A DNA stretch of 64,000 bases, taken from contig BCHU01000010.1 of assembly GCA_001599715.1 (NCBI GenBank), forward strand, positions 992,001 through 1,056,000, written 5' to 3'. How positions within the stretch are numbered: the first letter of the stretch is position 1; the number at the start of each line of letters is the position of its first letter. The position numbers were made by a program, and so were the translations under genes. Below are positions 12,100 through 23,079 of this stretch, piece after piece. The notes below the pieces were generated by a model. That model saw only the letters and a program-made list of their open reading frames with translations, ran no database searches and was not told the origin of the DNA. This DNA comes from Phaeotremella fagi (taxonomy: Eukaryota > Basidiomycota > Tremellomycetes > Tremellales > Phaeotremellaceae).

Positions 12100-13040
12100 T
12101 TGGCTGGTCAGGGAGGAATGATGATTGGAAAATGTATTTTACATGTTGGGCCCGTTGGTGGTTGTTGTTATTAACGGGTTGTTAATTGTCGATCCTGTGG
12201 AATTCGGTTTTACTGATATGAAAGTTGATTTGGGTACTAACTCCAGTCACTCCAAGAAAGACTAGTCAAGGTATTCACAACGAAATCATCATACCAAACT
12301 CGATACTGTCAATCCCAATCAACATCAACAAAGAATTGGACTGTGAAATCATCAAATCAAACCAAATCAAACCTGACACTGCAAATCCAAATCAACATCA
12401 ACAAAAACCGGGCTATAATCCCTGCACGAATATTTTCAGGAAACACCTCAATACTGTATCTCCAAGGCCTTCCCAGAATAAATGAAACATCTCACGTCGT
12501 CGAAATCCAATTTGATAACCCCGAACCATAAGATCCAAATTCTTTTTCATTCAAATCCGTGGATTTTCTCGAAGACAATGATAGTATCGAGGGACTGTTT
12601 CATCGAGACATACTGTATAATACTCTCCCTCACATGAAGCATTCAAACACATATCTTTATTCATAACCCTTGAATAAATTTCCAAATCAACTAACTCACT
12701 TGAGAATCAAATAACATAAAGTGGACTTTTTACGATACATGGAACATGACATTACTGAAAACTTAATCTGAACCCATTCCAATATCAACTATGTACAGTA
12801 TGTAAAACCCCAACTCAAAGCCACCCTATTCAACTAGCAGAGAAAATGATTGAAATAAGAGGTATAGTATCAAGCGTCTTCTGACGTCTTTAATTTAGGA
12901 AAGAAAATAAGCGTGTGGGGGTATAGTAAAGAATGAAAAGAGGACTATGCAGATATAAACAAAAGAAAAAACCGTATGAAAAGGTACTTTATATAAAACA
13001 TGAAATCAAACAGAGCATAAAGACTGCTAGTACAACAAAC
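12100..13040. other. Convergent intergenic region
   Basis: This sits between the stop of DPM2 and the stop of the cyclin gene. It is A+T-rich; the short plus-strand frames at 12225-12531 are N/Q/I-rich and look non-coding. Nothing else was seen. Confidence 0.4.
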
Positions 13041-14990
13041 CTAGAGATAACCACCGAGAACAGCTTTCAATTCCTTACCCAAATAATCACCCTGACCAGT
13101 TGCTTCCCCTTCAACGAATCTATCAGGGAACCTACTGATCGTCCAATCACGAACGTAAACCGATGTTTTCATGTATTTCTTAGCAGCGTATTTCTTGAAG
13201 AACGCTGAAGTGGTTGAGAATTCTTTCGAGAGGAGGTAGGATAACATCGTTTGGGCTGCTGGGAGGAGTTCGTCTTGGGAATAATTGGAGTAATGGACCA
13301 AATTTGGTGACTAATGAAATTACATTAGTTTAAAAATCATGTGACATGGGGAGGTTTCCTTACCCAATCATCTCTATCCAGAATCAATCTTGCTAACCAC
13401 ATCGACGCAGCAGCTAACAGACTCGGTGTAAAAGCGATTAATCGATGTTCGACACAAACCAATTCAATAAGATATTTAGCAACCGTCCGACTTTGAATAT
13501 CGTATCCATCAGCTTTCGAGATTCTTCGTAAGAAATGTAAAGGGTTCGGATAACTGAGATCGAAATCTAACGTTGATAAAAGATATCGTTCGGCTTTGAG
13601 AATCTCTTCGACGTCGTAACCACCTTCTGTCATTTGTAGGAAATGGGTTACAGATGGACAGATGACTTCTTCGTATTTTGCTGAAACGAATAGAGCTGTT
13701 ATACCGACTAATTGGAGTTTGACCAGTGAAACTACCCTGTTGGAAAGGAATCTATCGATCAGGTTGGTAGCGATGAACAATGTTTCTGGGAGTAATCTGA
13801 ATTTCGAATGGACTTCGATTATCCAGTCTAGCAAGACTTCACGCATCTTCCATTTGATTTCGACTTGGTTCTCCATGTAGTTGGAACTTGGCATGGTGTT
13901 TGGCTAGAATAAGGAGTTAGTAAAAGACCAGTCGTTGAGCTTGTTTACTCACCTCAATCTCCAACATATACTTGAAAGCATCAACGACATATTCACTGAC
14001 CATAGTAGGATCACCTTCATCCTCAGCGTCCAAATCTGTCCAACCTTCATCTTTAGCTTTACGAGCTTTACGTTTAGGAGATTTCAAACTGATCCCCCTA
14101 CCACCAGAAGATAAAATGATCTCCTGTCCGTCTTGATCATAATTGGCTTCATCTAATTCATCAACTTCAACAGGTGGGGTAGAAGTTCTACGTTTTTTAG
14201 TAGCAGGTTCTTCGGTGATTTCAACGGTTTCTTGTAAAACTTTTTGTTGGGTTTTAGTTGGTCTGAGTGGGTTGGAATGTGAAGTGGAAGTTGAGGTCGA
14301 TGTTGAGGCTGTACTATTAACGCGTTTAGTTAATGGTACTTTTGAAGCCAAAGCTTTCTTTTTGATAGCCAATCGATCTTCTGACGTAGTACCCTCATCT
14401 TTACCAACCAAACTAGATCTAGTTTTTCTAGTAGGAACCTGATTAACCTGTTGACTAGAAGTCCTAGAAACCAACGGTACACGTTCTTTATTACTCAAAC
14501 CCGAAGTGACAGGTTTACCGGTTAAATTTTTACCAACAGCTTTAGGTGCATTGGTGACTTCACCCAAAGCTGAACGTTTCTTGTTGACATCCGATGAGAG
14601 GGATTGAGATTGTTTTTCAGGTTGAAGTAAGTTGGGATTGGAGATTGAGGGAGCTACGTTGGTAGAAGTTGATTTTGATTGTTGACGTTTGAGAATCGGG
14701 AGGGAGGAGGTTGAGTTTGTACGTTGGGGATTGAGTTCTGATGCTCGTGTTCGACTGGAGATTGAGAGGACTGGTGGTGCGTTTTCGTCAACTCTGCGAG
14801 TCGCTCGTCGTGTCTGGGTAAGGGTAGGTTAGTAACGATCATATGTAGTAGGGAATGAGAAGGGTGGGAGTTAAAACGAAAAGGTGTGAAGTGGTTTGAT
14901 TAAGATTGTTTATTATGCAAACAACCACACGACCGTTGAATGATTCCCAGGAAAAAGTGAGTTAAGACTTACAGGTATTCCAGAAGCCAT
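13041..14990 (-). CDS. G2/mitotic B-type cyclin
   Basis: Four exons (14990-14973, 14813-13953, 13903-13364 and 13310-13041) splice in phase to about 562 residues. The N-terminal half is basic and disordered, and carries a destruction box of the RSALGEVTN form, which marks B cyclins for APC/C degradation. A cyclin box follows: MPSSNYMENQVEIKWKMREV with LLDWIIEVHSKF, then FLSNRVV, KLQLVGITALFVSAKYEE and LERYLL-like helices. The second cyclin fold contains VEHRLIAFTPSLLAAASMWL and ends in exon 4. It should activate the Cdk1 kinase for mitosis. The first exon encodes only MASGIP. Confidence 0.9.
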
Positions 14991-16071
14991 CGTGTAGTAT
15001 ATCAGAAGAGTAGTATCGACAAACTAAATCCGTAAACGGTCACGACAGAGTAGAATGGGGGTGGCTTGAGAAATGTCGTGATGAGTCGAGGTTGGGTTGA
15101 ATAACACACTGAAGAGAGTTGGTTATAAGACAAAGATGGAGTTTTGAAGATGATAGCGAGGGTCGAGGATGGGATGGGATGGGTTCTCCAAATAACAGTG
15201 AGAGGGGGTATGTAGGAATGAATCTATTGAATCTATGTTGATGCTGATAATGAAAGATGATGTTAATGATAGTGTAGAGCAAGATCACCGCACCACCCAC
15301 ACCCTCACGGTCCATTGGATGGTCATCTCCAAACAACTCAATCATCGGAATTATCTATAACGCCGAGAAATCAACACCGGTCAAAGTCAGTCGCGTTCCA
15401 AGTGGCGGCACGTGAGGGAGCGTGAGCGTGGTTCAGTACTATAGGTTAACGTGAAGATGAAATGCACACTACCCTCGATCATAATGTCCTCCGTACTAGT
15501 ACATCCATCTATCAGTTCTATCAACCACATTATTTCAATGACCAATGGTCAAATCAGTGAAACGCGATATCTTGATAATAATTTGGACAGAAAGAGATTG
15601 AAAGTAGTCTCGCACGATTTCAGTTGATTTAGTTGGTCGAGTCTCATTGATCTTTCGCTGGAATGGTAGAAAATGATCTATTGTCCTAAGGTCTTGTGTT
15701 GAGTCAGTTCATTTACCTGAGTCTCAATTATTTCACTTGCCTATCAAAGGATGTTGCCTTCTAGTGTCTCCAAATGCAAAACATTTATTCGCAATATAGT
15801 CATTTTGACTGTACTCTAGCGTTATCACTTATTTTTCTTGTCTGAGTTTCGTTTATCACGTTTCAAGGAAGAATCAAGTCTTCTAATTTAAAAGAATTGA
15901 AATACATTTTTTCAAGACTTGAAGTATTTTAACAGACCGAGTCTTCTTAGAAATCTCTTGAATTCTTTCCTCAAACACATTGTTTTGTCAGTAATTACTT
16001 TTTGGAGACCTCCGTACAATCATTCTTTGCTAACCATTTCTCGTCGTAGACACGTCATAGACATATCAATC
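14991..16071. other. Divergent promoter region (cyclin / 16072 gene)
   Basis: About 1.1 kb between two diverging genes. Open frames on the minus strand at 15040-15345 overlap the cyclin leader and are unsupported. No known motif was assigned. Confidence 0.4.
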
Positions 16072-16819
16072 ATGTCAACTCAAGCTAAACTCGAAAAGCT
16101 CATCGAGATTTATGGTAAAGAGAAGGGGGTCACCGGTAAGTTTACAGCAGTGTAATACAAGTACAGGTCTGCTGCCTATCTAACCTGTCCATAGTTGATT
16201 CTTTCGTTCAAGAACTCACACAGCCATTTCCAGCAGATCAACAAGACTGGATCTGGAATGATCGCGGGCTTCTGGGGAAATGTGTGATGGCACACAGTGG
16301 TATCACATACACTTCCCCTTTACAGTTCGGTTTAACCATGGCGGCTACTCAATTGTATCTTCGTACATTCTGTATTGGGATTGGTACTGAGGACGAGATT
16401 ACCGAAGCTGTCCAAAAGCTCGAATCTCACGAGAAGTGAGTGTATCATTTTAAACACTTAGTCTGCCATCACTGATCAATTTGAAAGAAACACCTCAGCA
16501 GTCTCAATCGTTCGTCAAATCGCCAGTGCTCTACTCAACGAGCCTGAAGAGAAAACTACAACGGCTGAGATTCTGGTCGAACTCTTGTTAGCAACTCGAC
16601 ATCAATCGGTTGGGATCAGAGATATAGATCAGAGAATGGCTGTTGTTGATAGCGCTTATACTAGTATTCTATCTTTCATGGAAGAGAAGGGTGGACAGAC
16701 TCAGTAAGTGACCTTTTGAAGCTCTTTGTCGGGAACCTTTCATTGAATCCTTTCACAGTTCTACAGCTATTCTTTCAAAGTCCGAAGAAAGATTTTGGTT
16801 TAAGGCCCATATGAGATAA
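16072..16819 (+). CDS. Conserved-looking hypothetical protein, all-helical
   Basis: Four exons (16072-16135, 16195-16435, 16488-16703 and 16759-16819) splice to 193 residues. The protein starts MSTQAKLEKLIEIYGKEK, is predicted to be mostly helical, and has no signal peptide or membrane segment. The third exon requires an AAG acceptor (TTGAAAG at 16481-16487); the alternative CAG acceptor a few bases on runs quickly into a stop. The spliced frame is otherwise clean with ordinary donors. I do not recognise the family. Confidence 0.7.
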
Positions 16820-17148
16820 ATAGGTAGTTAGCGACGGTGCCAGTAGGAATTTAGGTGATAGCGTAGAGTAGTTAAGTTAGTATTGAGCCAAACAGATGTA
16901 CAAGTAGGAGTAAAATTCAGAGTGCCACTAAAAATAGCTCAACGTACCTGTGCTGTGGGGCTCCACTGCCCGTAGTCACCTAAAAGCCTCGCTGCCGCAC
17001 TGATAATTAGAGGGAGAGGGAGCAGGAGAGGGCATTGACTTGAGGTTGTTCTTTCTTACTTTTACTCTCACTTTTACTTTCAAATCATCTACAATCTTAT
17101 TCAATCTTCTCTACTTCCAAAGCACAGCACAACAAAACAACAATCACA
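16820..17148. other. Promoter of the Gln/Gly-rich gene
   Basis: This is the spacer upstream of 17149. A pyrimidine-rich stretch (about 17040-17110) precedes the start, as in many highly expressed fungal genes. No coding feature was seen. Confidence 0.4.
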
Positions 17149-18303
17149 ATGGACAGCATCTTGAAATTCGCAGAAGGTCAACTCCAAGAGAGAAGTAAGT
17201 CAGTCTTCACGGACACCACGTTCATCCCCTTTCCTTTCACACCCCCTCCTATTTATAGATACCTATACTGACATCTCAACCTAGTGGGTGGTGGTCAACA
17301 ACAACAAGGTGGTAACCAATATGGTAACCAACAACAAAACTATGGAGGTCAACAAGAACAACAACAATACGGTGGACAACAACAACAAAACTACGGTGGA
17401 CAGCAACAACAAAACTACGGTGGTCAAGAGAATCAATACGACCAAACTGGTGGTGCTCAATACAACAGACCCCACGGAAGTGGTGGAAACGGTGGTGGTG
17501 GTTTACCACAAAGTAAATAACCACTTCCCCTATCACACTATTAGTGCTTATTAACAACTCCACAGTCGACCAACAATCAGCTATCAACGCCGCCAACGCC
17601 CACGCTTCAAACGGGAACGAAAACGCTGGAATGTTCTCACAAGCTCTCAGCCACATTGGCAACATGAACGCTAACGATACTCACGTCGATGAAGATGCCG
17701 TTCAACAAAATCATGATCAAGCTTATAACCAAGGTAACGCTGGTGGTTTGGATGCTTCCAGTATGGGATCGTATGTTGTCTTCCCTTCGCATTGGCTTGT
17801 ACTGATTGGGTGGCGTAGTGCTGCCGCTCTTCAAGCTATGAAGATGTTCACTTCAGGTGGTGGATCCAACGCTGGTGGTAACCAACAAAGTAACGTAAGT
17901 GTTGAAGTAAATGGTTCCTTGGGGAAGACTCATGAGATTACCAGTTGATCGGTATGGCCATGTCCGAAGCTGCCAAGGTGAGTTTCATCTTTTTTGACGA
18001 TTAAAATACGTTCTAAATATAACATACAGCTCTTCGACCAATCTGGTGGTGCCAGCGGTGGATCTAAACAAGACGCCGTCAGTTCAGCCGGTCAAACTAT
18101 CATGAAATTAATGCTCAAATCTCAATTCTCCGGTGTAAGTAGATGTGTATTTATTTATGATATCATAGCTGATGATACTTTAGATGACTGGTGGAAGTAA
18201 CTCTGGTGGTCTTAGCTCTTTGATGGGTATGGTGAGTTGCTCCCAATTTTCTGATACTTTACCAATTACTCATCCCATTTGGCAGGCTTCTAAATTCATG
18301 TAA
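17149..18303 (+). CDS. Gln/Gly-rich N terminus with helical C-terminal domain (possible beta-flanking-type protein)
   Basis: Eight exons (17149-17194, 17285-17512, 17566-17770, 17819-17894, 17945-17977, 18030-18134, 18184-18231 and 18286-18303) splice in phase. Residues about 16-90 are a low-complexity stretch of NYGGQQQQ-type repeats. The rest is a helical domain with AINAANAHASN, MFSQALSHIGNM, AAALQAMKMF, LIGMAMSEAAKLFDQ and a short MASKFM end. The layout (disordered Q/G head, repeated short helices, many tiny exons) resembles the basidiomycete proteins annotated as beta-flanking proteins near mating-type genes, but that label rests on memory of the layout and no mating gene is visible here. 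The function is unknown. Confidence 0.75.
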
Positions 18304-18467
18304 ATCCTTTTTGTACATTTAGTACATGAGGAACATGATATTTTTGGATAGGACCGAGATTGTTATGTTTGTAACGGAAGAGATGAAACGAAATCTTGAC
18401 GTAGAAAATTCAATTGAGACATCACTGAAACACAATGTCTCTAAAAGCTCACATATCTTTCTATTTA

Positions 18468-19130
18468 CTATACACCAGCTAGCTCAGTACCGTAAGGAGA
18501 ACCAATCCCGCGTTCCCTATCGAAAGAGAACAAAAAAGAATCTACAGACTGAGAAGGAACCTCTTCATGATTCTCCTTAAACTGTAAAAGACATCCACAC
18601 CAAACCGGTCTTGTCCAACCATCCTCACCCAAATCGACACTCAATCTCTCCTGATAATCCTCAAACCCAGCCCTTCTCCAAACAAAAACCTCCGTCAACT
18701 CCATACGTCTACTCGTCCTCCCTTTCCAAAAAGTTTCATTCAACTCCCGATCCTTGGGTTTAGTGAATTCCATCATATCTTTAGAATATTCAATTTCCCA
18801 ATTGGGGAGGGGCAGTTTTAGCTTGTAATGACGTAAAGGTGCTGATTCTGGTCTTGGGAAAAGGGCTAGATAATATTCCTCGTCGTTCTGATTTGGATTC
18901 GATTTACGATGGAGATACGCACTTTTATATATCAAGTGTCGACTATTTGGACAGTCGTTTTCGACGAATTTACCGTCGGATGATCGCAGGTCGGAAGAGA
19001 AGAAATCGTTTATCTCGGCTGAAAAGTTGGTCTCAGCTTGATCTGATAATTCATCCGAGTGGATGCTTTCAACTTCAAATTCCATTTGGTCTGGGTAGTC
19101 GCTTTCAGATTCATTTTCTGTTTCTGACAT
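18468..19130 (-). CDS. Unassigned family W, member 1 (220 aa)
   Basis: A single-exon frame from an ATG at 19130. The first 60 residues are acidic and disordered (MSETENESESDYPD). The rest contains EYYLALFPRP, LPNWEIEY, an EF.KP segment, WKGRTSRRMELTEVFVWRR, and ends near WCGCLLQF. The same spacing of blocks (NWEI/MWDVHW, EFTKKP, ELVSVIIYRRR, GISCGAIFRWRE) appears in the gene at 23430-24161, and more weakly in 22465-23079. I therefore treat the three as one diverged local family, possibly beta-rich. No catalytic motif or targeting signal was recognised. Confidence 0.65.
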   Translation of the reverse strand: MSETENESESDYPDQMEFEVESIHSDELSDQAETNFSAEINDFFSSDLRSSDGKFVENDCPNSRHLIYKSAYLHRKSNPNQNDEEYYLALFPRPESAPLRHYKLKLPLPNWEIEYSKDMMEFTKPKDRELNETFWKGRTSRRMELTEVFVWRRAGFEDYQERLSVDLGEDGWTRPVWCGCLLQFKENHEEVPSQSVDSFLFSFDRERGIGSPYGTELAGV

Positions 19131-19554
19131 GATGATGAGAGTCGATTTTGTTGGAGGCAGATATTTACAATCACTGAGTTCTTGGTTGAGTTAATAACTC
19201 AGATGAAGTTCTTTGGATTATTTTCCATAATGTTCCTTCGTGGCGCCACTCCACCCTACCTTCGAATGGAAGGAAACTTCGAATTTCACGATAGCCACGT
19301 CTTCCAAGAAGTTCATTTCGGGAAAAGGGATAAAGAGGTCTGGACAGGTAGATGTACATATGATATCGGAGAATGGACAAAGGAAATTTTCCTTTTCCAG
19401 GTGACGACATAGTATCCTTTGATTGAGTTGGACTGAATGGTGCAGTCGTCGAAGGCCGCTGTACTGTTGGATATAATCCCCATTCAATTTATCTTCTCTT
19501 CATCCATTCTACAACCACAGAATATACAATTCAAGAAATTGTATCTCGTTTACA
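19131..19554. promoter_or_regulatory. Duplicated promoter of helical gene 1, with GGCGCCAC element
   Basis: The region about 19235-19554 matches 20190-20472 upstream of the next gene block by block: GTGGCGCCAC at about 19240, then an inverted-repeat-like CCTTCGAATGGAAGG, TATGATATC, GTATCCTTTGATTGAG and CCCCATTCAATTT. The shared blocks end at the ATG, so the whole upstream region was duplicated with the gene. Confidence 0.65.
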
Positions 19555-20079
19555 ATGTCAACAACATCAGAAAACACAGTCTATCCCAGACCAAAAACTT
19601 GGAATAAGGTAGATGAGCTCCTTGGCCCAATCTTTGAAAAACAACAATCCACCCGAATCTGGGTCAACAAGTATTCAAAAGATCCGACTTTGGGTCAAAT
19701 GCTTGTTAACAGATCCAAAGAGAATATCACAGCTGCTACAAGTATGATGCAAGAGATCAAAACCCTCATCCCTGCCGAAGTTTTTAATACTTTGGAAGAA
19801 AAGTCTACTTTCGAACCTTCGACCGAAGGCGTCGGCATAACCAATTCAGAAGATGCTCTCAAGGCTCTGAAGGCTATCAAAGATCAGATGGTTGGTTTCT
19901 GTGAGACGCTTGAGAAGCTGCAAGATGATAATGGTGGTTTGCAATCGATTGAGGAAGGGGTATGGGTAGAGGGTGTAAACAGTTTGTACAACAAAATCAA
20001 CAGTGTTGTAGTATCAGCCAGTGCTGTCAATTCATGGGTTCAGAGTCTTAATATCCAATCTGAAGAAGGAGTTATGTAA
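19555..20079 (+). CDS. Small helical protein, local tandem family member 1 (174 aa)
   Basis: This intronless frame starts MSTTSENTVYPRPKTW and is predicted to be almost entirely alpha-helical, without a signal peptide or membrane helix. It is a clear duplicate of the gene at 20473: VYPRPxxW, KYSxxPxxGQ, EIKxLxP, GVGI and NSWVQSLNIQ-type blocks line up along the full length. A third, more diverged relative is at 21720. The function is unknown. The preserved length of both copies and the retained frame suggest that both are coding. Confidence 0.7.
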   Translation: MSTTSENTVYPRPKTWNKVDELLGPIFEKQQSTRIWVNKYSKDPTLGQMLVNRSKENITAATSMMQEIKTLIPAEVFNTLEEKSTFEPSTEGVGITNSEDALKALKAIKDQMVGFCETLEKLQDDNGGLQSIEEGVWVEGVNSLYNKINSVVVSASAVNSWVQSLNIQSEEGVM

Positions 20080-20472
20080 TCGTGGATGAATGTTTGATTC
20101 TCTGTTTTCCTGTAATTATTCTCTTCGAACGAGATGACAAGAATCAATCTTAATGGAGCAGGTACGTTTGCAATCCAGTAATTGGTTGGGATTAGTGGCG
20201 CCACCCCACCTTCAAATGGAAGGGAATTGGACTTCACTATAGCCTTCAAAGAAGGTAATATCGGGAAAAGGTAAGAAGGTCCTAGATAAATAAATATATG
20301 ATATCATGGGAGATTTCTTTTTGCAGCTGACTAATACTGTATCCTTTGATTGAGGTGGAGTAGAAGGCCCTTGTGCTGTTTGATTTACAGTAGTCCCCAT
20401 TCAATTTTTCTTTTCTTTCATCCGTTCTACGATTAACGAAACTTCCAAATCAGAAATCATATCTTGTTTACA
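20080..20472. promoter_or_regulatory. Duplicated promoter of helical gene 2, with GGCGCCAC element
   Basis: This is the second copy of the upstream block described at 19131-19554: GTGGCGCCAC at about 20194, CCTTCAAATGGAAGG, TATGATATC, GTATCCTTTGATTGAG and CCCCATTCAATTT, ending at TTTACAATG of the gene. Confidence 0.65.
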
Positions 20473-20994
20473 ATGTCAACATCATCGGAAAACACAGTTT
20501 ATCCAAGACCAGAGTCTTGGGAGAAAATAGCGGAGCTCAGCCGTTCAGTCTATTATAAACGATATTCAGTCAAGCTCGACATACGCAAGTATTCAGATAA
20601 TCCGGCTTTTGGTCAAGAACTTGTTTCCCACAGCGAAGAGCTTGTTTCCGCTGCTAAAAGTCTTATGGAAGAGATTAAGCCTCTTTTCCCACCACAAGTT
20701 TTCCCAATTTTTGAGAAAAACTCTACAAATTCTTTAAATGGTTCGACCGACGGTGTTGGCATAAAGGATCCAGAAAATGCTCGCAAGGTTCTTGAGGGTA
20801 TGAGAAATCAGTTTGCTGCTGTCAGTACCATCCTTAAACAGCTGGAAGATGATAAGGGTCATGGTCTGAAGTTGACCGAGGAAAGGGAATGGGTCAAGGG
20901 TATACACCGTTTGTACAGCCAAGTCAACAGTATTGTACTAACAACCAGTGCTATCAAGTCATGGGTTGAAAGTCTCGATGTTCCGAAGAAATGA
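20473..20994 (+). CDS. Small helical protein, local tandem family member 2 (173 aa)
   Basis: The second tandem copy, with its start at 20473 (MSTSSENTVYPRPESW). The open frame extends three codons further to MFT, but the neighbour's start and the conserved TTTACAATG context favour 20473. Blocks shared with the first copy run from VYPRP through DIRKYSDNPAFGQEL, EEIKPLFP and GVGIKD to IKSWVESLDVPKK. The helices have changed by many substitutions without loss of frame. The function is unknown. Confidence 0.7.
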   Translation: MSTSSENTVYPRPESWEKIAELSRSVYYKRYSVKLDIRKYSDNPAFGQELVSHSEELVSAAKSLMEEIKPLFPPQVFPIFEKNSTNSLNGSTDGVGIKDPENARKVLEGMRNQFAAVSTILKQLEDDKGHGLKLTEEREWVKGIHRLYSQVNSIVLTTSAIKSWVESLDVPKK

Positions 20995-21719
20995 AAGAGT
21001 TACTGTACGAGTACTATGGGTGGCGAAAGTGTAAATGGAGAGAAATTATGTTATTTAGTAGATAGTGTGTCGGAGATCAAAGTGGATGTATCAGTTTTTC
21101 ATATTTTCATTACAGAATATGAACACCATTCACAGACAGTTTCGTCAAAACCCAAATCGGTGTAATAACAAAGGGGATTTCCTCATGTCAATTATTTCGG
21201 CAATACTGTATTTACGAACTGAACTTCTGAGAAAACGCATTCAAAGGAGAAAACTTTCAAGTTCAAGTTGAAGCAATTTGATAGGATCTAGGGTACTCTT
21301 GAAGATGGAGGTATGGATGCAAATGATGCAGAAATTTGTAGACAGTTGGCAGGGATTATTGTTGGTTCAGTCATAGCTCTGAAACTCGTAGAAAGGCTCT
21401 CTCAGCCTTGAACAATAAGGAGGTTTTCACTTGGGAGGGGCATGAAAATATAGGTTCTAATGTTGGAGGAGTATGTGCCTTCTCATTGCGTTTTTGATCA
21501 CCTTCGAAATGACTTCTCTCGATTTCCCCTAAACCCGAAAAAAAAGCCATTGTATTGCACAGCCCTTGCAAAGCTTCTTCTCGAAGGCTTTACACTTTGA
21601 ACCACAAGGAATTCATGTTTGATCTTTTGTTAACTTCCCCCCCCCCCCCCCCCCCCCCCCCCCACCGTTCTTACGTTCATTCAAGCAATCTATAACAAGA
21701 ATTCAGAAAACAATCAACA
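20995..21719. other. Intergenic region with long poly-C tract
   Basis: No supported gene. A run of 27 C occupies 21637-21663, about 57 bases upstream of the next start. The short open frames (21065-21271 plus strand, 21371-21571 minus strand) have no supporting signals. Confidence 0.5.
21637..21663. repeat. Homopolymer run of 27 C
   Basis: An uninterrupted C run sits immediately upstream of gene 21720. Its length may be unreliable in the assembly. Confidence 0.9.
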
Positions 21720-22196
21720 ATGTCTACCGATCAATCAACCATCAAGAAACCAGAATCCATGCGAAAGCTACTCGACCTTTTGAACCCGATCAGTGGCAGT
21801 CTGATAAGTCTTCAACACAATTTTGAGAAATACGCATGGGGAGAACAAAAATCAGAATCCAAATCGTTTTTAGAGAAGATCAAGACAGAAATTCCAGCAA
21901 CCAAACGTCACCTGAGTGAATGGATGAAAGAGATTCAAAGCTATGATCAAGGAACTCCAATCGATAACTGGGATTCTGTTTTACCAGATGCAACTTCGCT
22001 CAAAACTAAAAATGCTATTTATTCACTTAGCCGCAAGATGATGAATGCTCAAGTAAATTTGATAGAAATTTGTAGAGACTCAGATAATCTCCTCGATGAT
22101 CAATGGTTACAAAGTCTTAGAGAGATTCAGAGTAATTCGAGCTTTATCAACAATTCAATCATTGTTTTGAAAGAAATCATCGATAAGCTCAAATGA
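21720..22196 (+). CDS. Small helical protein, local tandem family member 3 (158 aa)
   Basis: An intronless frame from an ATG at 21720 (MSTDQSTIKKPESMRKL). It shares with the two upstream genes the MSTxxxT...P(K/E)S opening, the length, an all-helical profile and a KIKTEIP block matching their EIKTLIP. Overall identity is low, so membership is an inference. Its promoter lacks the GGCGCCAC block. The function is unknown. Confidence 0.65.
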   Translation: MSTDQSTIKKPESMRKLLDLLNPISGSLISLQHNFEKYAWGEQKSESKSFLEKIKTEIPATKRHLSEWMKEIQSYDQGTPIDNWDSVLPDATSLKTKNAIYSLSRKMMNAQVNLIEICRDSDNLLDDQWLQSLREIQSNSSFINNSIIVLKEIIDKLK

Positions 22197-22464
22197 GAAC
22201 TAGGAGCAGCAGGTTTATAGAGGAGATTTTTGGGAAGGTATGGAGAAAGTAGTAGTAGGAAGACCATCATAGCCTTCTGTAGATATATGCATCATGAAGT
22301 GGGATGCCAAAAAAATCCGTGATATGAGGAACTAATTTTGTAACCTCTTACACTGTTCGGACTGCTCCTCTGATCAGGTTCAGACGAGTGGTAATGGGTC
22401 GAAAAGCTTATGGGAGCGTCATTGTTACTACTATGTTTACTAATCTGCATAAACATGACACACT

Positions 22465-23079
22465 TTAAGTGCTGACTGTATCTACACCCTCCGGTGGTTC
22501 GAACAAATACGATCTCCTTTCATCATTTTCACTTATCTCACTGTCATCCTTCCATGATAGAACTGCTTTACACATCAAAGGTACTTCCCACTCATCAAAT
22601 CCACCAGTAGGTGCTGTAAACGGGATGGTCATCGTATCCCTCCCAACCTTGGTGATTGGGTAGATAGAAATTCCAACCAATTCTCTTGATCTTTTGCTGG
22701 TTTTCCAAAACAACGATACATCTCCAGATTTCACCTGATCAACCTTATGATGCTTCCATGAGATTGACCAAGTTGTTGGAATACTAATTTCGGGTTTGTA
22801 TATATTTTCGGTATCGAAGGATTCATTGATCAAGCAGAATTCTGGTTGGTGGCGGTCGGTTGACGTTGTATTTGTAGTGGTACTTGAATCTAATGATTAT
22901 GTATGGGGGTTTGTGTTTTGGATGTAATCATCTGTCAAGAAACCTTTTCGAACGTAAAAGAAAGACCTTTCGAATGTAGTATTTTTTGATTCGTCTATCG
23001 GAGAATGGCACGTCGGTGAAGGAATTGATTCTCCTGAGAAAAAAGTTTTAATCTGTTCAAACTCGTTAGTGGCACTCAT
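22465..23079 (-). CDS. Unassigned family W, member 2, with an in-frame TAA or a short intron
   Basis: The frame opens at an ATG at 23079 (MSATNEFEQIKTFFSG) and meets TAA at 22897-22899. The same frame then continues open to 22465 through IPTTWSISW, RELVGISIY and CKAVLSWKDD, which match the family pattern of 18468 and 23430. A 54-base intron (GTTTCT donor, CATTAG acceptor) would remove the stop without changing frame, but the donor is unusual. Without it the gene is broken. About 185 residues would result if spliced. Confidence 0.5.

Noticed and set aside
17276..17665. Minus-strand hydrophobic frames of valine and leucine repeats.
   Set aside because: They are the reverse of the CAACAA/GGTGGT repeats of the Q/G-rich gene and have no independent support.
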